The notes: generated from the sequence alone by a model not told the origin. Positions 1-7,928 are shown, counted from the stretch's first letter. The stretch: DNA of 18,655 nucleotides from Dysgonomonas gadei ATCC BAA-286 (GCF_000213555.1 NZ_GL891982.1:391245-409899), one strand, 5' to 3'. Translations and numbers: made by a program.

Positions 1-50
1 CCTCGATTTCGGGTTTACCCTAAAAACTGTTACATCTGTTACTTTTTAAC

Positions 51-74
51 TATTAATGGGAATCAGTGGTCAAA
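51..74 (+). repeat. Direct repeat at left edge of copy 1
   Basis: The 24 bases starting TATTAATGGGAATCAGTGGT match 666-689 with only two differences, one of them in AATCAG versus AACCAG. The pair brackets copy 1 of the interspersed element. It includes the first part of the element's terminal repeat, so it is longer than a simple target duplication. Confidence 0.7.
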
Positions 75-660
75 GTAACTATTGTAGTATAAAATTGTTC
101 AATTCTTTTCAGCTCCACTTCGTTGCGCTTAAACGTTCATTTTGGCATTGCCCAAAACGAACCAAAAGGCTAGCGCTTCATTCCTCGGCGACCCAAAACC
201 GTTTCGTCGGCTGAATCAAACAAACGGGCTATCGCCCCGTTTGATTCTACGCCGCCTGCAACGGATTGGGTACCCCGCCTGCGTCACTAATGCGCAAGGG
301 CTGACGCACGCGGGGCTAAAGCATGAAAAGACACAGTTCTGTCGCCGCATCGCGGTAACGGCCTCGGCCCTCAGGCGGGGTACCCAATCCGTAAAGCGGA
401 GGTGTAGGGCAAAATAGGGTAGCTGCTGTACACGGCTGATAATCCGGTAAAAGATGACTCCGTATTATTTTGCCCCACCGCAGCTGCGGTTTTGGGTCGC
501 CGGAGGGATGCAGCCTTGATTTTTTGTTTCGTTTTGCATCAAGGCAAAATGAATTGGAGTGAAGCGGAATTGAAAATCGGCGTTAGCCAAATCGGCGGAG
601 CCAAATACAAGCCGGCAGGCGCGTTAGAAAAAATAGAACATTAAATCTCAACTACTGATT
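61..660. repeat. Interspersed structured element, copy 1 (MITE-like, non-coding)
   Basis: Non-coding element whose central 418 nt (136-553) recurs at 17792-18209 in the same orientation, with the same length and about 20 substitutions by hand count. Nested inverted repeats are visible. P1 is 136-171 with 512-553 (imperfect). P2 is 186-201 with 487-502 (16 bp perfect). Inside these, hairpin A spans 213-247, stem B is 261-281 with 372-392 (21 bp perfect), and stem C is 401-416 with 465-478 (14 bp plus a 2-nt bulge). The ends are imperfect terminal inverted repeats: AATCAGTGGTCAAAGT at 61-76 against the complement of 641-660 (TTAAATCTCAACTACTGATT). It is more GC-rich than the surrounding genes. 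The 91-codon open frame at 142-417 runs through both arms of the stems, so I do not call it a gene. It could be a MITE, a large structured RNA, or both. The identity with copy 2 is certain; its nature is inferred. Confidence 0.85.
574..602 (+). repeat. Tandem duplication inside copy 1 only
   Basis: Two adjacent units, AAATCGGCGTTAGCC (574-588) and AAATCGGCGGAGCC (589-602), followed by a partial third unit. They lie in a stretch of about 60 bp between the P1 stem and the right end of copy 1 that is absent from copy 2, so this part of the element is variable. Confidence 0.65.
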
Positions 661-665
661 CGCAT

Positions 666-689
666 TATTAATGGGAACCAGTGGTTAAA
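666..689 (+). repeat. Direct repeat at right edge of copy 1
   Basis: Partner of 51-74 (22 of 24 bases identical). It contains AACCAGTGGTTAAA, which resembles the left end of the interspersed element. It may be the remnant of a second element end or part of a duplication made on insertion. Confidence 0.7.
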
Positions 690-733
690 ACTAAATCCCC
701 CAGTCTTGCCAGAGATGTTTTCTCAATCGGTAT

Positions 734-890
734 TAGGGCAAACGCATCAAAATTCCTAAAGTTGTTTTCAGTCTCATGTAGGGGCGTATTGCATACGCCC
801 GCATAACAAAATATCACAATTCGGCGTATGCAATACGCCCCTACAGGCCTTCGATAGAAGTTGAACAATTTGATGCGTTTGCCCTAAATC
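734..890. repeat. Nested palindromic intergenic element
   Basis: The outer arms are TAGGGCAAACGCATCAAAATT (734-754) and its near complement at 867-886, extending to about 890. The inner arms are a 23-bp perfect inverted repeat at 777-799 and 823-845, with core GGGGCGTATTGCATACGCC. The two nested stems would form one long hairpin. I recall similar dispersed palindromes beginning GTAGGGGCG from other bacterial genomes, but could not search. No credible protein is encoded. The 66-codon frame on the - strand crosses the palindrome and is taken as a shadow. Confidence 0.75.
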
Positions 891-916
891 GGTATGGAGA
901 TACAGAAATATTGATG

Positions 917-924
917 TAAATTTG
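917..924 (+). promoter_or_regulatory. Candidate Bacteroidetes -7 box for ppa
   Basis: TAAATTTG fits the Bacteroidetes primary-sigma -7 consensus TAnnTTTG and lies 47 bases before the ppa start. I see no good TTTG -33 box at the expected 19-21-base spacing. The palindromic element ends about 25 bases upstream, where a -33 element would sit, so its insertion could have altered this promoter. Based on one short motif only. Confidence 0.4.
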
Positions 925-971
925 CATCCGCTAAACAAAATACAACATTTACAAAAAGATAAACCGTTGAA

Positions 972-1595
972 ATGAACAGACAGAAATTCAAAGCTCATCC
1001 GTGGCACGGTGTCACTATCGGCGATAATGCCCCTGAAGTCGTAACCTGCTTTATAGAGATAGTACCTACCGATACCGTAAAATACGAAGTAGATAAAGAA
1101 ACCGGATACCTGAGCATAGATCGTCCTCAAAAATATTCGAATATCATACCTGCTCTCTATGGTTTCATTCCTCAAACATATAGTGCCGACCGGGTAGCGG
1201 AAATTACTAATATACAGTTGAACCGGACAGATATAGAAGGAGATAATGACCCTGTAGATATATGTGTGCTGACAGAAAAAGATATTACCCACGGGGACAT
1301 TATTGTCAAAGCACGTCCTATAGGCGGATTCCGGTTGCTGGATCATAACAAAGCCGACGATAAACTGATAGCAGTACTAGAGAATGATGCCATATATGGT
1401 TCGTTCGGTGATATATGCGATGTACCTGTTATGGTAATAGACAGGCTGAAGCATTATTTCACCACTTATAAGGATTTACCCGGGGACAAATCGCCACGCT
1501 GCATTTTAACTGATATATATGATGTAAAAACAGCACACGAAGTCATCCGGAGGTCTATTGAAGATTATGACAACGAGTATAGGAATGAGAAGTAA
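972..1595 (+). CDS. ppa: Inorganic pyrophosphatase (family I)
   Basis: Soluble cytoplasmic enzyme (207 aa) that hydrolyses pyrophosphate to two phosphates in a metal-dependent reaction and so pulls biosynthetic reactions forward. The family signature DxDPxD appears as DNDPVDI at residues 91-97, preceded by EGD. The TVKYEVDKETGYLSIDRP stretch near residues 35-52 and the YGFIPQTY stretch near 63-70 are typical of family I enzymes. The N-terminal HPWHGVTIG is, as I recall, characteristic of Bacteroidetes members. Length is slightly above the ~175 aa of the E. coli enzyme. A candidate -7 box lies at 917-924. The 3' end overlaps the next gene by 29 bases (39 if a TTG start is used), which suggests co-transcription. 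Confidence 0.93.
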   Translation: MNRQKFKAHPWHGVTIGDNAPEVVTCFIEIVPTDTVKYEVDKETGYLSIDRPQKYSNIIPALYGFIPQTYSADRVAEITNIQLNRTDIEGDNDPVDICVLTEKDITHGDIIVKARPIGGFRLLDHNKADDKLIAVLENDAIYGSFGDICDVPVMVIDRLKHYFTTYKDLPGDKSPRCILTDIYDVKTAHEVIRRSIEDYDNEYRNEK

Positions 1596-2445
1596 AACGA
1601 AAAGATTTCTGATTATTGTATCTGCTGTTTTACTTGCATGTATTCTTTGTCTTACATACGGATACCGGGAAGCACGAAATATAGAGATACGGAAAACAAC
1701 TTTCTCCGATGAAGATATACCTGCATCTTTCGCAGGTAAGAAGATCATTTTTGTATCTGATATTCATTGCAACCGTTATTTTACTTCTGCCGATGTAAAA
1801 GACCTTGTACAACAAATAAACGAAAGGAATCCTGATATTATCATGCTTGGAGGAGATTATATCCTCAAGGATACAACATACACAAATCCATTCTTTAAAG
1901 AAATAAAGAACCTTAAAAGCACCTATGGAGTTTATTCTGTTTTGGGAAATCACGATCACTGGGAAGATGCGAAACTCATTCAGAAAGGACTGACGGATTG
2001 CGGTTTCTTTATCTGCGACAATCAGTCGTATTGGATAAAAGAAGGAAACGATAGTATAAAAGTTGGAGGTGTCGGGGATTTCTGGGAAGATAAGCAGTTG
2101 ATTGGAAATACAATTAATGATGTCGAAAAATCGGATTTCTGTATTCTTTTATCGCATAATCCTGATTACGTGGAATTATTGAATACAAACAAGGTAGACC
2201 TGATGCTCTCCGGTCATACACATGGCGGACAAATTACATTCTTCGGTTTATATGCACCGGCTATGCCCAGTACAGATGCACGCAGAAAAGATCTAGGCTA
2301 TCTGAATACAGAACAGAAATACCGCTATGGATGGAAAGAAAAAGACGGTATCAAATTATATATTACTTCGGGCATTGGTATGGGAGCTGTACCTTTCCGG
2401 TTCTTTGCCCCTCCCGAAATCTTAGAGATTACGCTGACCCGGTAA
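1567..2445 (+). CDS. Membrane-anchored metallophosphoesterase (YaeI-like)
   Basis: Calcineurin-like phosphoesterase of 292 aa. The five metal-binding blocks are in order: SDIH (64-67), GGD (95-97), GNHDH (127-131), then SHNPD and GHTHGG in the C-terminal half. A hydrophobic segment at about residues 14-31 after a basic N-terminus should anchor the protein in the inner membrane. This layout resembles the YaeI/LpxG-type family, some members of which act on lipid-linked phosphodiesters, but the substrate cannot be read from sequence. I chose the ATG at 1567; a TTG at 1558 would add three residues and sits only four bases after a GGAGG. The start overlaps ppa. A stem-loop at 2445-2474 follows the stop. 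Confidence 0.85.
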   Translation: MTTSIGMRSKTKRFLIIVSAVLLACILCLTYGYREARNIEIRKTTFSDEDIPASFAGKKIIFVSDIHCNRYFTSADVKDLVQQINERNPDIIMLGGDYILKDTTYTNPFFKEIKNLKSTYGVYSVLGNHDHWEDAKLIQKGLTDCGFFICDNQSYWIKEGNDSIKVGGVGDFWEDKQLIGNTINDVEKSDFCILLSHNPDYVELLNTNKVDLMLSGHTHGGQITFFGLYAPAMPSTDARRKDLGYLNTEQKYRYGWKEKDGIKLYITSGIGMGAVPFRFFAPPEILEITLTR

Positions 2446-2474
2446 AGGCTGTACAACATTCATTGTACAACCTT
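2445..2474. terminator. Stem-loop between convergent genes
   Basis: AAGGCTGTACAA (2445-2456) and TTGTACAACCTT (2463-2474) pair at 11 of 12 positions around a 6-base loop. It lies between the + strand phosphoesterase stop and the 3' end of the - strand lipoprotein gene, where a shared terminator would be expected. There is no clear T-run on either side, so the terminator role is tentative. Confidence 0.4.
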
Positions 2475-2488
2475 ACCTCAACAGCATA

Positions 2489-2836
2489 TCACTCGGTTTT
2501 ATTCTCTCCCAATCTTAAAAAAGTCTTGTTCTTGCTAAAAAAACAATCAAGCGTGTCATTTATATTATAGATACGAAAACTGTTTGCATAGCTCCAAGTA
2601 CCTCTTACATATACTTTACAAAGATAGACTTCATCCGGATTTTCGCGTTTATCTTCCGGGATCTTATCATACGACAGAGCTTTTACTTCTTCTATCTTTG
2701 TGATAGTCCCATTGTCGGCATCCCTGTATTTGAAATGGCTCTTCACAGCTTGTCCCATTTTATCCAGGTCACTTTGACAAGAAATCAAGGAGAAGGTGCA
2801 AAAAAGAACGATTACGGAAAATATATACTTTTTCAT
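2489..2836 (-). CDS. Small predicted lipoprotein, unknown function
   Basis: A 115-aa protein with a lipoprotein signal: basic start MKKY, a hydrophobic stretch, and lipobox LISC with Cys20 as the acylation site. The mature part of about 95 residues is soluble and charged. It contains a probable beta-rich segment (VYLCKVYVRGTWSYANSFRIY) and has no motif I recognise. It lies 42 bases downstream of the MscS-type channel gene on the same strand and could be co-transcribed with it. The lipid anchor and small size suggest a periplasmic or outer-membrane location. Function unknown. Confidence 0.75.
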   Translation of the reverse strand: MKKYIFSVIVLFCTFSLISCQSDLDKMGQAVKSHFKYRDADNGTITKIEEVKALSYDKIPEDKRENPDEVYLCKVYVRGTWSYANSFRIYNINDTLDCFFSKNKTFLRLGENKTE

Positions 2837-2878
2837 ACTTGTTTTAGTTAAAGAAATTCAAGAATAACACCGAAATAT

Positions 2879-4180
2879 TTATTGCTCCATCCGTTTCATA
2901 TATACATTGTAATCATCACTTCCCGATGATTCTTCATATATTGTCAAGCCGAAATATTGCACCACACTTATCAGATGATTCATGATCTCGGCCAATATAG
3001 TCTCATATTCTGCCCATATAGTTGTGCTGGTAAATGTATATAGTTCTATCGGCAAGCCTTGTGTTGTTGAAGCCAGTTGCCTTACCAGAAGGGTCATATC
3101 CTTATTTATATTCGGATGATTGCGCAGGTAATAAATTCCATATTGCATAAACAGGTCGCAATTGGTAATGGCATGCTTATTCAACGGCAGATCACTGGCT
3201 GTTTGTTTGTTTAACTTCGCATATATCCCCTGCTTCTCCTTTATATAATCGGCAAGTCCATCTACTTTTTTGAACTTTTCAATTTCTTCTTCGGTTAAAA
3301 AGCGGATACTGTCATATTTAATATTCAATGCCCGCCGGAACCGCCGGCCACCCGACTCCTGCATACCACGCCAGTTTTGGAACGAATCCGATATCAGGGC
3401 ATAAGTAGGAATTGTAGTTATCGTTTTATCGAAGTTGCGGACTTTCACTGTTGTCAGCGTTATTTCTTCCACATTGCCGTCCGCCCCGTATTTGTTCATT
3501 GTTATCCAGTCTCCTATCTGTACCATGTCGTTTGTCGTAATCTGTATGCTACCTACAAAACCCATAATAGAATCTTTAAACATCAGTAACAACACTGCCG
3601 AAGCCGCCCCCATAGCGGCAAAAAACGCCGTGGCAGACCGCCCTGTAAGAATGGCATATACAACTACTGCTCCGAAGATGAAGAGAATGATCTGTATTAC
3701 CTGAAAATAACTCTTCATCGGCTTATTCTTGAACGCAGGCTTTTCCTGCAGAACATCTCCGAACGATCTTACCAATGCCATCACAGTCCATATCACCATG
3801 AAGACCAAATAAATATCGGTCAGCTTTATCAGCGGACTTATCAGGCCCTTGAAGTCGTAAAATACAATTGGTATGGCTCCCCTGACAAATGAATATGGTA
3901 CAACCAGAGCCAGATAATGAGGCAGTTTATTGTTTATGGTGTATCCGAAAAAAGAAAGTGTGGTTATCTTTTCCACACGGTGAAAAACAAATGTCAGTAT
4001 CTTCCTGACCACCAATTGCAACAGATACACCGTTATTGTAACGATAGCCAGCAGTACTATCAATTTTACATATTCAACCCATTGTTCGGGAACCCCCAAA
4101 TGAGATAGCGTTTCTTGCATCCACCGGGCTATTGATACAGTCATAGACTCATAATCAGATTGTAAATCTTCTATATCCAT
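2879..4180 (-). CDS. Mechanosensitive ion channel, MscS family (YbdG-like)
   Basis: Inner-membrane channel of 433 aa that would open under membrane tension to release solutes after osmotic downshock. Hydrophobic segments lie near residues 38-58, 88-108, 122-140 and 162-180. They are followed by the pore-lining stretch at about 184-212 (FFAAMGAASAVLLLMFKDSI), which is rich in Gly and Ala as in the MscS third helix. The beta domain follows (GDWITM, GNVEEITLTTVKVR). The QNWRGMQESGGRR block at about 268-280 and the length close to 415 aa match, as I recall, the YbdG/MscM subgroup rather than classic MscS (286 aa). Transcribed divergently from the lipid kinase gene across a 248-base gap; the small lipoprotein gene follows it. 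Confidence 0.9.
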   Translation of the reverse strand: MDIEDLQSDYESMTVSIARWMQETLSHLGVPEQWVEYVKLIVLLAIVTITVYLLQLVVRKILTFVFHRVEKITTLSFFGYTINNKLPHYLALVVPYSFVRGAIPIVFYDFKGLISPLIKLTDIYLVFMVIWTVMALVRSFGDVLQEKPAFKNKPMKSYFQVIQIILFIFGAVVVYAILTGRSATAFFAAMGAASAVLLLMFKDSIMGFVGSIQITTNDMVQIGDWITMNKYGADGNVEEITLTTVKVRNFDKTITTIPTYALISDSFQNWRGMQESGGRRFRRALNIKYDSIRFLTEEEIEKFKKVDGLADYIKEKQGIYAKLNKQTASDLPLNKHAITNCDLFMQYGIYYLRNHPNINKDMTLLVRQLASTTQGLPIELYTFTSTTIWAEYETILAEIMNHLISVVQYFGLTIYEESSGSDDYNVYMKRMEQ

Positions 4181-4414
4181 ACTATTTATATTTTTTGAGA
4201 TTATATACTCTTTATATAAACGGATTTTGTCCGGCCTTAGTTTCCAGCGAACTTAACAGACCTTCTCCTTAATTATCCGAAGTCTTCCAAAATTAAGAAT
4301 TAAAAGTCGCCGATACAAGCCCGGATCAACATAATTGGATGTTGAACAATAAATAATTTTAATTTAAATACAACCTCAATATAAAAAATAACAGCATAAT
4401 TTCATACATTAGCA

Positions 4415-4431
4415 CATCCTTAAGAAGGATG
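4415..4431 (+). promoter_or_regulatory. Hairpin covering the start of the lipid kinase gene
   Basis: CATCCTT (4415-4421), loop AAG, then AAGGATG (4425-4431): a perfect 7-bp stem whose 3' arm contains both the AAGGA ribosome-binding-like bases and the ATG at 4429-4431. If transcribed it would hide this start. The alternative ATG at 4447 (MEKSEKK) lies outside it. The rest of the divergent gap (4181-4414) is AT-rich and shows me no clear promoter. Confidence 0.4.
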
Positions 4432-4833
4432 AACCAACAGATAAATATGGAAAAAAGCGAAAAAAAATTTTCTACAAAAGAGAGGTTGTTAACATTTAAG
4501 CATGTATTTTACGGATTCAAAGTATTGTGGGCTGAGGAACACAATGCCCGCATCCATATTATTACATCGGTCATTGTTATAATATTAAGCGCTCTACTCA
4601 ATATATCTCTTACCGAATGGTTAGTTATCCTGGTACTGATAGGTCTGGTCTTATCTCTCGAAATTATTAATACCTCCATCGAAAATATATGTGACTATAT
4701 ATCGCCCGAATGGCATAAAATGATAAAAAAAATAAAAGATCTGGCTGCTGCAGCTGTTTTTCTGGCAGCCATGATATCGGTTGCCTGCGGTATAATTATT
4801 TTTTTGCCTAAGATTTGTGATTTTTTTACATAA
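4429..4833 (+). CDS. dgkA: Diacylglycerol kinase / undecaprenol kinase family protein
   Basis: Small integral membrane lipid kinase (134 aa) that phosphorylates diacylglycerol or undecaprenol with ATP, recycling lipid carriers for envelope synthesis. Three hydrophobic segments are visible, near residues 43-60, 63-80 and 108-128. EEHNARIH at 36-43 and the family signature ExxNTSIExxCD at 78-89 are the conserved ATP/metal and substrate region. The length is typical of the family. Sequence alone does not separate a diacylglycerol kinase from an undecaprenol kinase. The start is uncertain: ATG 4429 lies within a 7-bp hairpin, and ATG 4447 would remove six residues with no loss of conserved parts. 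The M16 protease gene begins 79 bases downstream on the same strand. Confidence 0.88.
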   Translation: MNQQINMEKSEKKFSTKERLLTFKHVFYGFKVLWAEEHNARIHIITSVIVIILSALLNISLTEWLVILVLIGLVLSLEIINTSIENICDYISPEWHKMIKKIKDLAAAAVFLAAMISVACGIIIFLPKICDFFT

Positions 4834-4912
4834 AATTAAGACTAATAATAAATGTTGAATACAAATATTCAGACTTGAACTAAAAAATACAATTAACCAC
4901 ATCATAACAAAT

Positions 4913-7744
4913 ATGTTCACTAAACTAAAACATTTAAGTATGAGGAAATCAATTATTTTATTTGCTTTATTAGCCATAACAGGCCTGATAAAAGCACAAG
5001 CACCTCAACCGTTACCGGTAGACCCGCAGGTTAGATTCGGCACACTGGAGAATGGCCTGACATACTATATCAGGCACAATGCATATCCTGAGAAAAGAGC
5101 CGATTTTTATATCGCTCAGAAAGTAGGTTCGATGCAGGAAGAAGATAATCAGGCCGGACTGGCTCACTTCCTCGAACATATGGCCTTTAACGGTTCTAAG
5201 AATTTCCCGGGCAAAAAGACAATGCTCAATTACCTGGAGAGTATCGGTGTCAAGTTTGGAGCAAACGTTAATGCATACACGTCTTTCGACGAAACAGTAT
5301 ATAACCTTTCCGATGTACCTGTTGTGCGCCAGACTATCATCGACTCTTGTCTGCTTGTATTGCATGACTGGTCTAGCTTTATTGCACTCAAGGATGAACA
5401 GATAGACGAAGAACGCCTGGTTATAAAAGAAGAGTGGCGTACACGTAGCGGGGCGCAATCCCGCATCTGGGACAAACAGTTACCTATCATCTTCCAGGGC
5501 AGTAAATATGCTGACCGTATGCCTATCGGAAAAATGGAGATAGTGGAGAATTTCCCTTATCAGACACTAAAAGATTATTATCACAAATGGTATAGACCCG
5601 ACTTGCAGGCGATTATTGTTGTAGGAGATATAAATGTAGATGAAGTGGAGGCACAGGTGAAAACCATGTTCGCCGATATACCTAAACCTGTCGATCCTGC
5701 TGAAAGGGTATATTTCCCTGTACCGGACAATGAAGAACCTATCGTATCGGTAATAACAGACCCCGAAGCCGTGCAAACCGTTGTTAGCTTGTATATAAAG
5801 CATGATATTCTGCCCGAAAATCTGAAGAAGACACAAGCTGAACTAATGACTGGTATCGTAAAAAGCATGGCCTCAAGCATGTTATCTGACAGGTTGAACG
5901 AAATCTCCCAAAAAGCCGATGCTCCATTTGCAGCATCATATGCTTACGATGGTAATTTCTTTGTATCGAAAACCAAAGATGCCTGGACTACAATGGCTTT
6001 GAGTAAAGAGGGTAAAGTCGATGAAACCTTAGCAAGTATGGTAAGGGAAAACGAACGTATCCGCAAATTCGGATTCACCGAAGCCGAAGTAGAAAGAGCG
6101 AAAGCAACCCTTCTGCAAAGATATGAAGATATGTATAACAACAGAAGTAAAGAACTGAACAGAAGGTATGTACAGGAATATGTCCGCAGTTTCTCCGACA
6201 ATGAAGGTATTCCCGGCATAGAATATGAATACAACTTCCTGAAACAGATCGTCCCTATACTTAATGCTCAGATGATCAACACAATGTCTCAAAGGCTTAT
6301 TAGCAACAAAAATATTATTATTACCGTTACAGGACCGGAAAAAGATGGTGTCGTGTATCCTACCACAGATGAATTGCTTAATGTATTCAAATCTGTAGAA
6401 GCCGAAGATATCACTCCATATGCAGAAACCGTTTCTAATGAGCCGCTTATTAGCCAGATACCGCAAGCAGGTAAAGTGGTTAGTATGACAACAGACGAGA
6501 AACTGGGCGCTACAGTCTGGACTTTGTCGAACGGAATGAAAGTCGTTATCAAAAAGACTGATTTCAAAGATGACGAAATCATTATGGCTTCACATGCTTA
6601 TGGTGGTACATCCATTATAGCTGATGCAGACATAAACAACGCGAACATGGCATCTATGGTGCCATATGTAGGTGGTATCGGAAACTTCAGTTCTACAGAC
6701 CTGAAAAAAGTATTAGCCGGAAAATCGGCAAATGTAAACGCGTATATATCGGGATGGACTCAAGGATTGAATGGTTCATCAAATATCAAAAACCTGGAAA
6801 CCCTGTTGCAGCTTACATATCTGTACTTTACCGCGCCTCGTAAAGATGAGGGGGCATACACAACATTGATGGATGCAATAAAGAACCAGTTGAAAAACCT
6901 GAGTTCAGAGCCATCTTATGTTATGGGGCTGCGCACCAACGAGGCTAAATACGAGAACAACCCACGTATGAAAGAAATGACTCTGGAAGATGCAGAGAAG
7001 CTGAATTATGACCGTATCATCGAAATCTACAAAGAAGTATTTGCTAATCTGGGCTCATTCACTTTCACTTTTGTGGGAACCATAGACGAAGCTACTTTCA
7101 AACCGCTGGTAGAACAGTATCTGGCTTCTCTTCCATCAGGAAACAAAGATGCTAAGTACAAAAATGTAAAAGCAGATATACGCAAAGGAAAATTTGAAGA
7201 CGTATTCGAGCAGGAAATGAAAACACCTAAGACTTCTGTATTCGAATTATATAGCGGAACACTGAATCGCGATCAGAAGACCCAGATTGCATTATCCGCC
7301 TTGAAGCAAATCCTGGATATCGTATATGTACGCACTATCAGGGAAGAAGCTGGCGGAACATATGGAGTACGTGCTCAAGCAGGAATCAGCCGTATACCGG
7401 AAGGGCAGACTACTCTGCAAATGACATTCGACACCGATCCTGAAAGAGCTTCATCGATAGCTCCTATTGTTGACCGTGAAGTGAAAAACATAGCAGAAAA
7501 AGGACCTGAAGATGCCGACTTCCAGAAAGTGAAAGAATATATGGTGAAAAAATTCCAGGAAGACGAAAAGCAAAATGGCTACTGGGTGGGTACCCTGAGT
7601 GCATATCATTTCTATGGAGAGGATAATTACTCAAATTATCTGTCGATCGTAAATGCTTTGACTAAAGATGATATCAAAAATATCACAAAACAACTCATAT
7701 CTCAAGGCAACTTTATTGAAGTGATAATGAATCCTAAGAAATAA
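4913..7744 (+). CDS. Secreted M16 zinc protease (PqqL-like)
   Basis: Large two-lobed metallopeptidase of 943 aa. A signal peptide precedes the mature protein (RKSIILFALLAITGLIKA, cleavage near residue 28), so it acts in the periplasm or at the outer membrane. The inverted zinc motif HxxEH is HFLEH at residues 85-89, and Glu166 sits at the spacing expected for the third ligand (HxxEHx76E). The second M16 half starts near residue 515. Its C-terminal part has the REEAGGTYGV stretch typical of the non-catalytic half. The length agrees with PqqL-type proteases of 900-950 aa. ATG 4940 (MRKSIILF) would give a more compact signal peptide and is equally possible. A strong terminator follows at 7767-7806. 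Substrate unknown. Confidence 0.92.
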   Translation: MFTKLKHLSMRKSIILFALLAITGLIKAQAPQPLPVDPQVRFGTLENGLTYYIRHNAYPEKRADFYIAQKVGSMQEEDNQAGLAHFLEHMAFNGSKNFPGKKTMLNYLESIGVKFGANVNAYTSFDETVYNLSDVPVVRQTIIDSCLLVLHDWSSFIALKDEQIDEERLVIKEEWRTRSGAQSRIWDKQLPIIFQGSKYADRMPIGKMEIVENFPYQTLKDYYHKWYRPDLQAIIVVGDINVDEVEAQVKTMFADIPKPVDPAERVYFPVPDNEEPIVSVITDPEAVQTVVSLYIKHDILPENLKKTQAELMTGIVKSMASSMLSDRLNEISQKADAPFAASYAYDGNFFVSKTKDAWTTMALSKEGKVDETLASMVRENERIRKFGFTEAEVERAKATLLQRYEDMYNNRSKELNRRYVQEYVRSFSDNEGIPGIEYEYNFLKQIVPILNAQMINTMSQRLISNKNIIITVTGPEKDGVVYPTTDELLNVFKSVEAEDITPYAETVSNEPLISQIPQAGKVVSMTTDEKLGATVWTLSNGMKVVIKKTDFKDDEIIMASHAYGGTSIIADADINNANMASMVPYVGGIGNFSSTDLKKVLAGKSANVNAYISGWTQGLNGSSNIKNLETLLQLTYLYFTAPRKDEGAYTTLMDAIKNQLKNLSSEPSYVMGLRTNEAKYENNPRMKEMTLEDAEKLNYDRIIEIYKEVFANLGSFTFTFVGTIDEATFKPLVEQYLASLPSGNKDAKYKNVKADIRKGKFEDVFEQEMKTPKTSVFELYSGTLNRDQKTQIALSALKQILDIVYVRTIREEAGGTYGVRAQAGISRIPEGQTTLQMTFDTDPERASSIAPIVDREVKNIAEKGPEDADFQKVKEYMVKKFQEDEKQNGYWVGTLSAYHFYGEDNYSNYLSIVNALTKDDIKNITKQLISQGNFIEVIMNPKK

Positions 7745-7766
7745 TTCTATTATAATTTTTTTCGGT

Positions 7767-7806
7767 AAAAAAAGCTGTTTGGGCATTTGCTCAAACAGCT
7801 TTTTAT
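7767..7806 (+). terminator. Rho-independent terminator after the M16 protease
   Basis: The stem AGCTGTTTGGG (7773-7783) pairs with CTCAAACAGCT (7790-7800) over 11 bp with one G-T pair and a 6-base loop. It is flanked by an A-run before and TTTTATTTTAT after. The near-symmetric A/T flanks could allow it to work in both directions. Confidence 0.85.
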
Positions 7807-7901
7807 TTTATCATTCAACAGTATAAATAAATTACTATTTTTGCAGGAATCCAAGCTTATAAAAACAAAATAATCATTGCACTGTCCAAGTCCGTGTTTT
7901 T

Positions 7902-7928
7902 GTAACGTTATCTTAACTAAACCTTAAT
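7902..7928 (+). promoter_or_regulatory. Candidate Pho box upstream of the porin
   Basis: Three units at exact 11-bp spacing: TAAC at 7903, TAAC at 7914 and TAAT at 7925 (GTAAC, CTTAAC and CTTAAT in context). PhoB and other OmpR-family regulators bind direct repeats with 11-bp period. The same array occurs before pstS. A possible -7 box, TTACTTTG (7962-7969), lies downstream. The element is inferred from geometry and shared context. Confidence 0.6.

Noticed and set aside
142..417. 91-codon open frame within element copy 1
   Set aside because: It runs through the stem arms of the structured repeat, and in copy 2 the same region is not kept as a matching long frame. The composition (many Arg, Lys, Gln) is typical of translated GC-rich repeat DNA.
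774..1346. 190-codon - strand frame opposite ppa
   Set aside because: It is antisense to a clearly conserved pyrophosphatase and begins in the palindromic element. Its Cys- and Ile-rich composition fits a shadow frame.
4236..4273. TTAG, TTAAC and TTAAT motifs in the channel/kinase gap, considered as a third Pho box
   Set aside because: The units are about 16 bp apart, not 11, so they do not fit the geometry of the two candidate sites.
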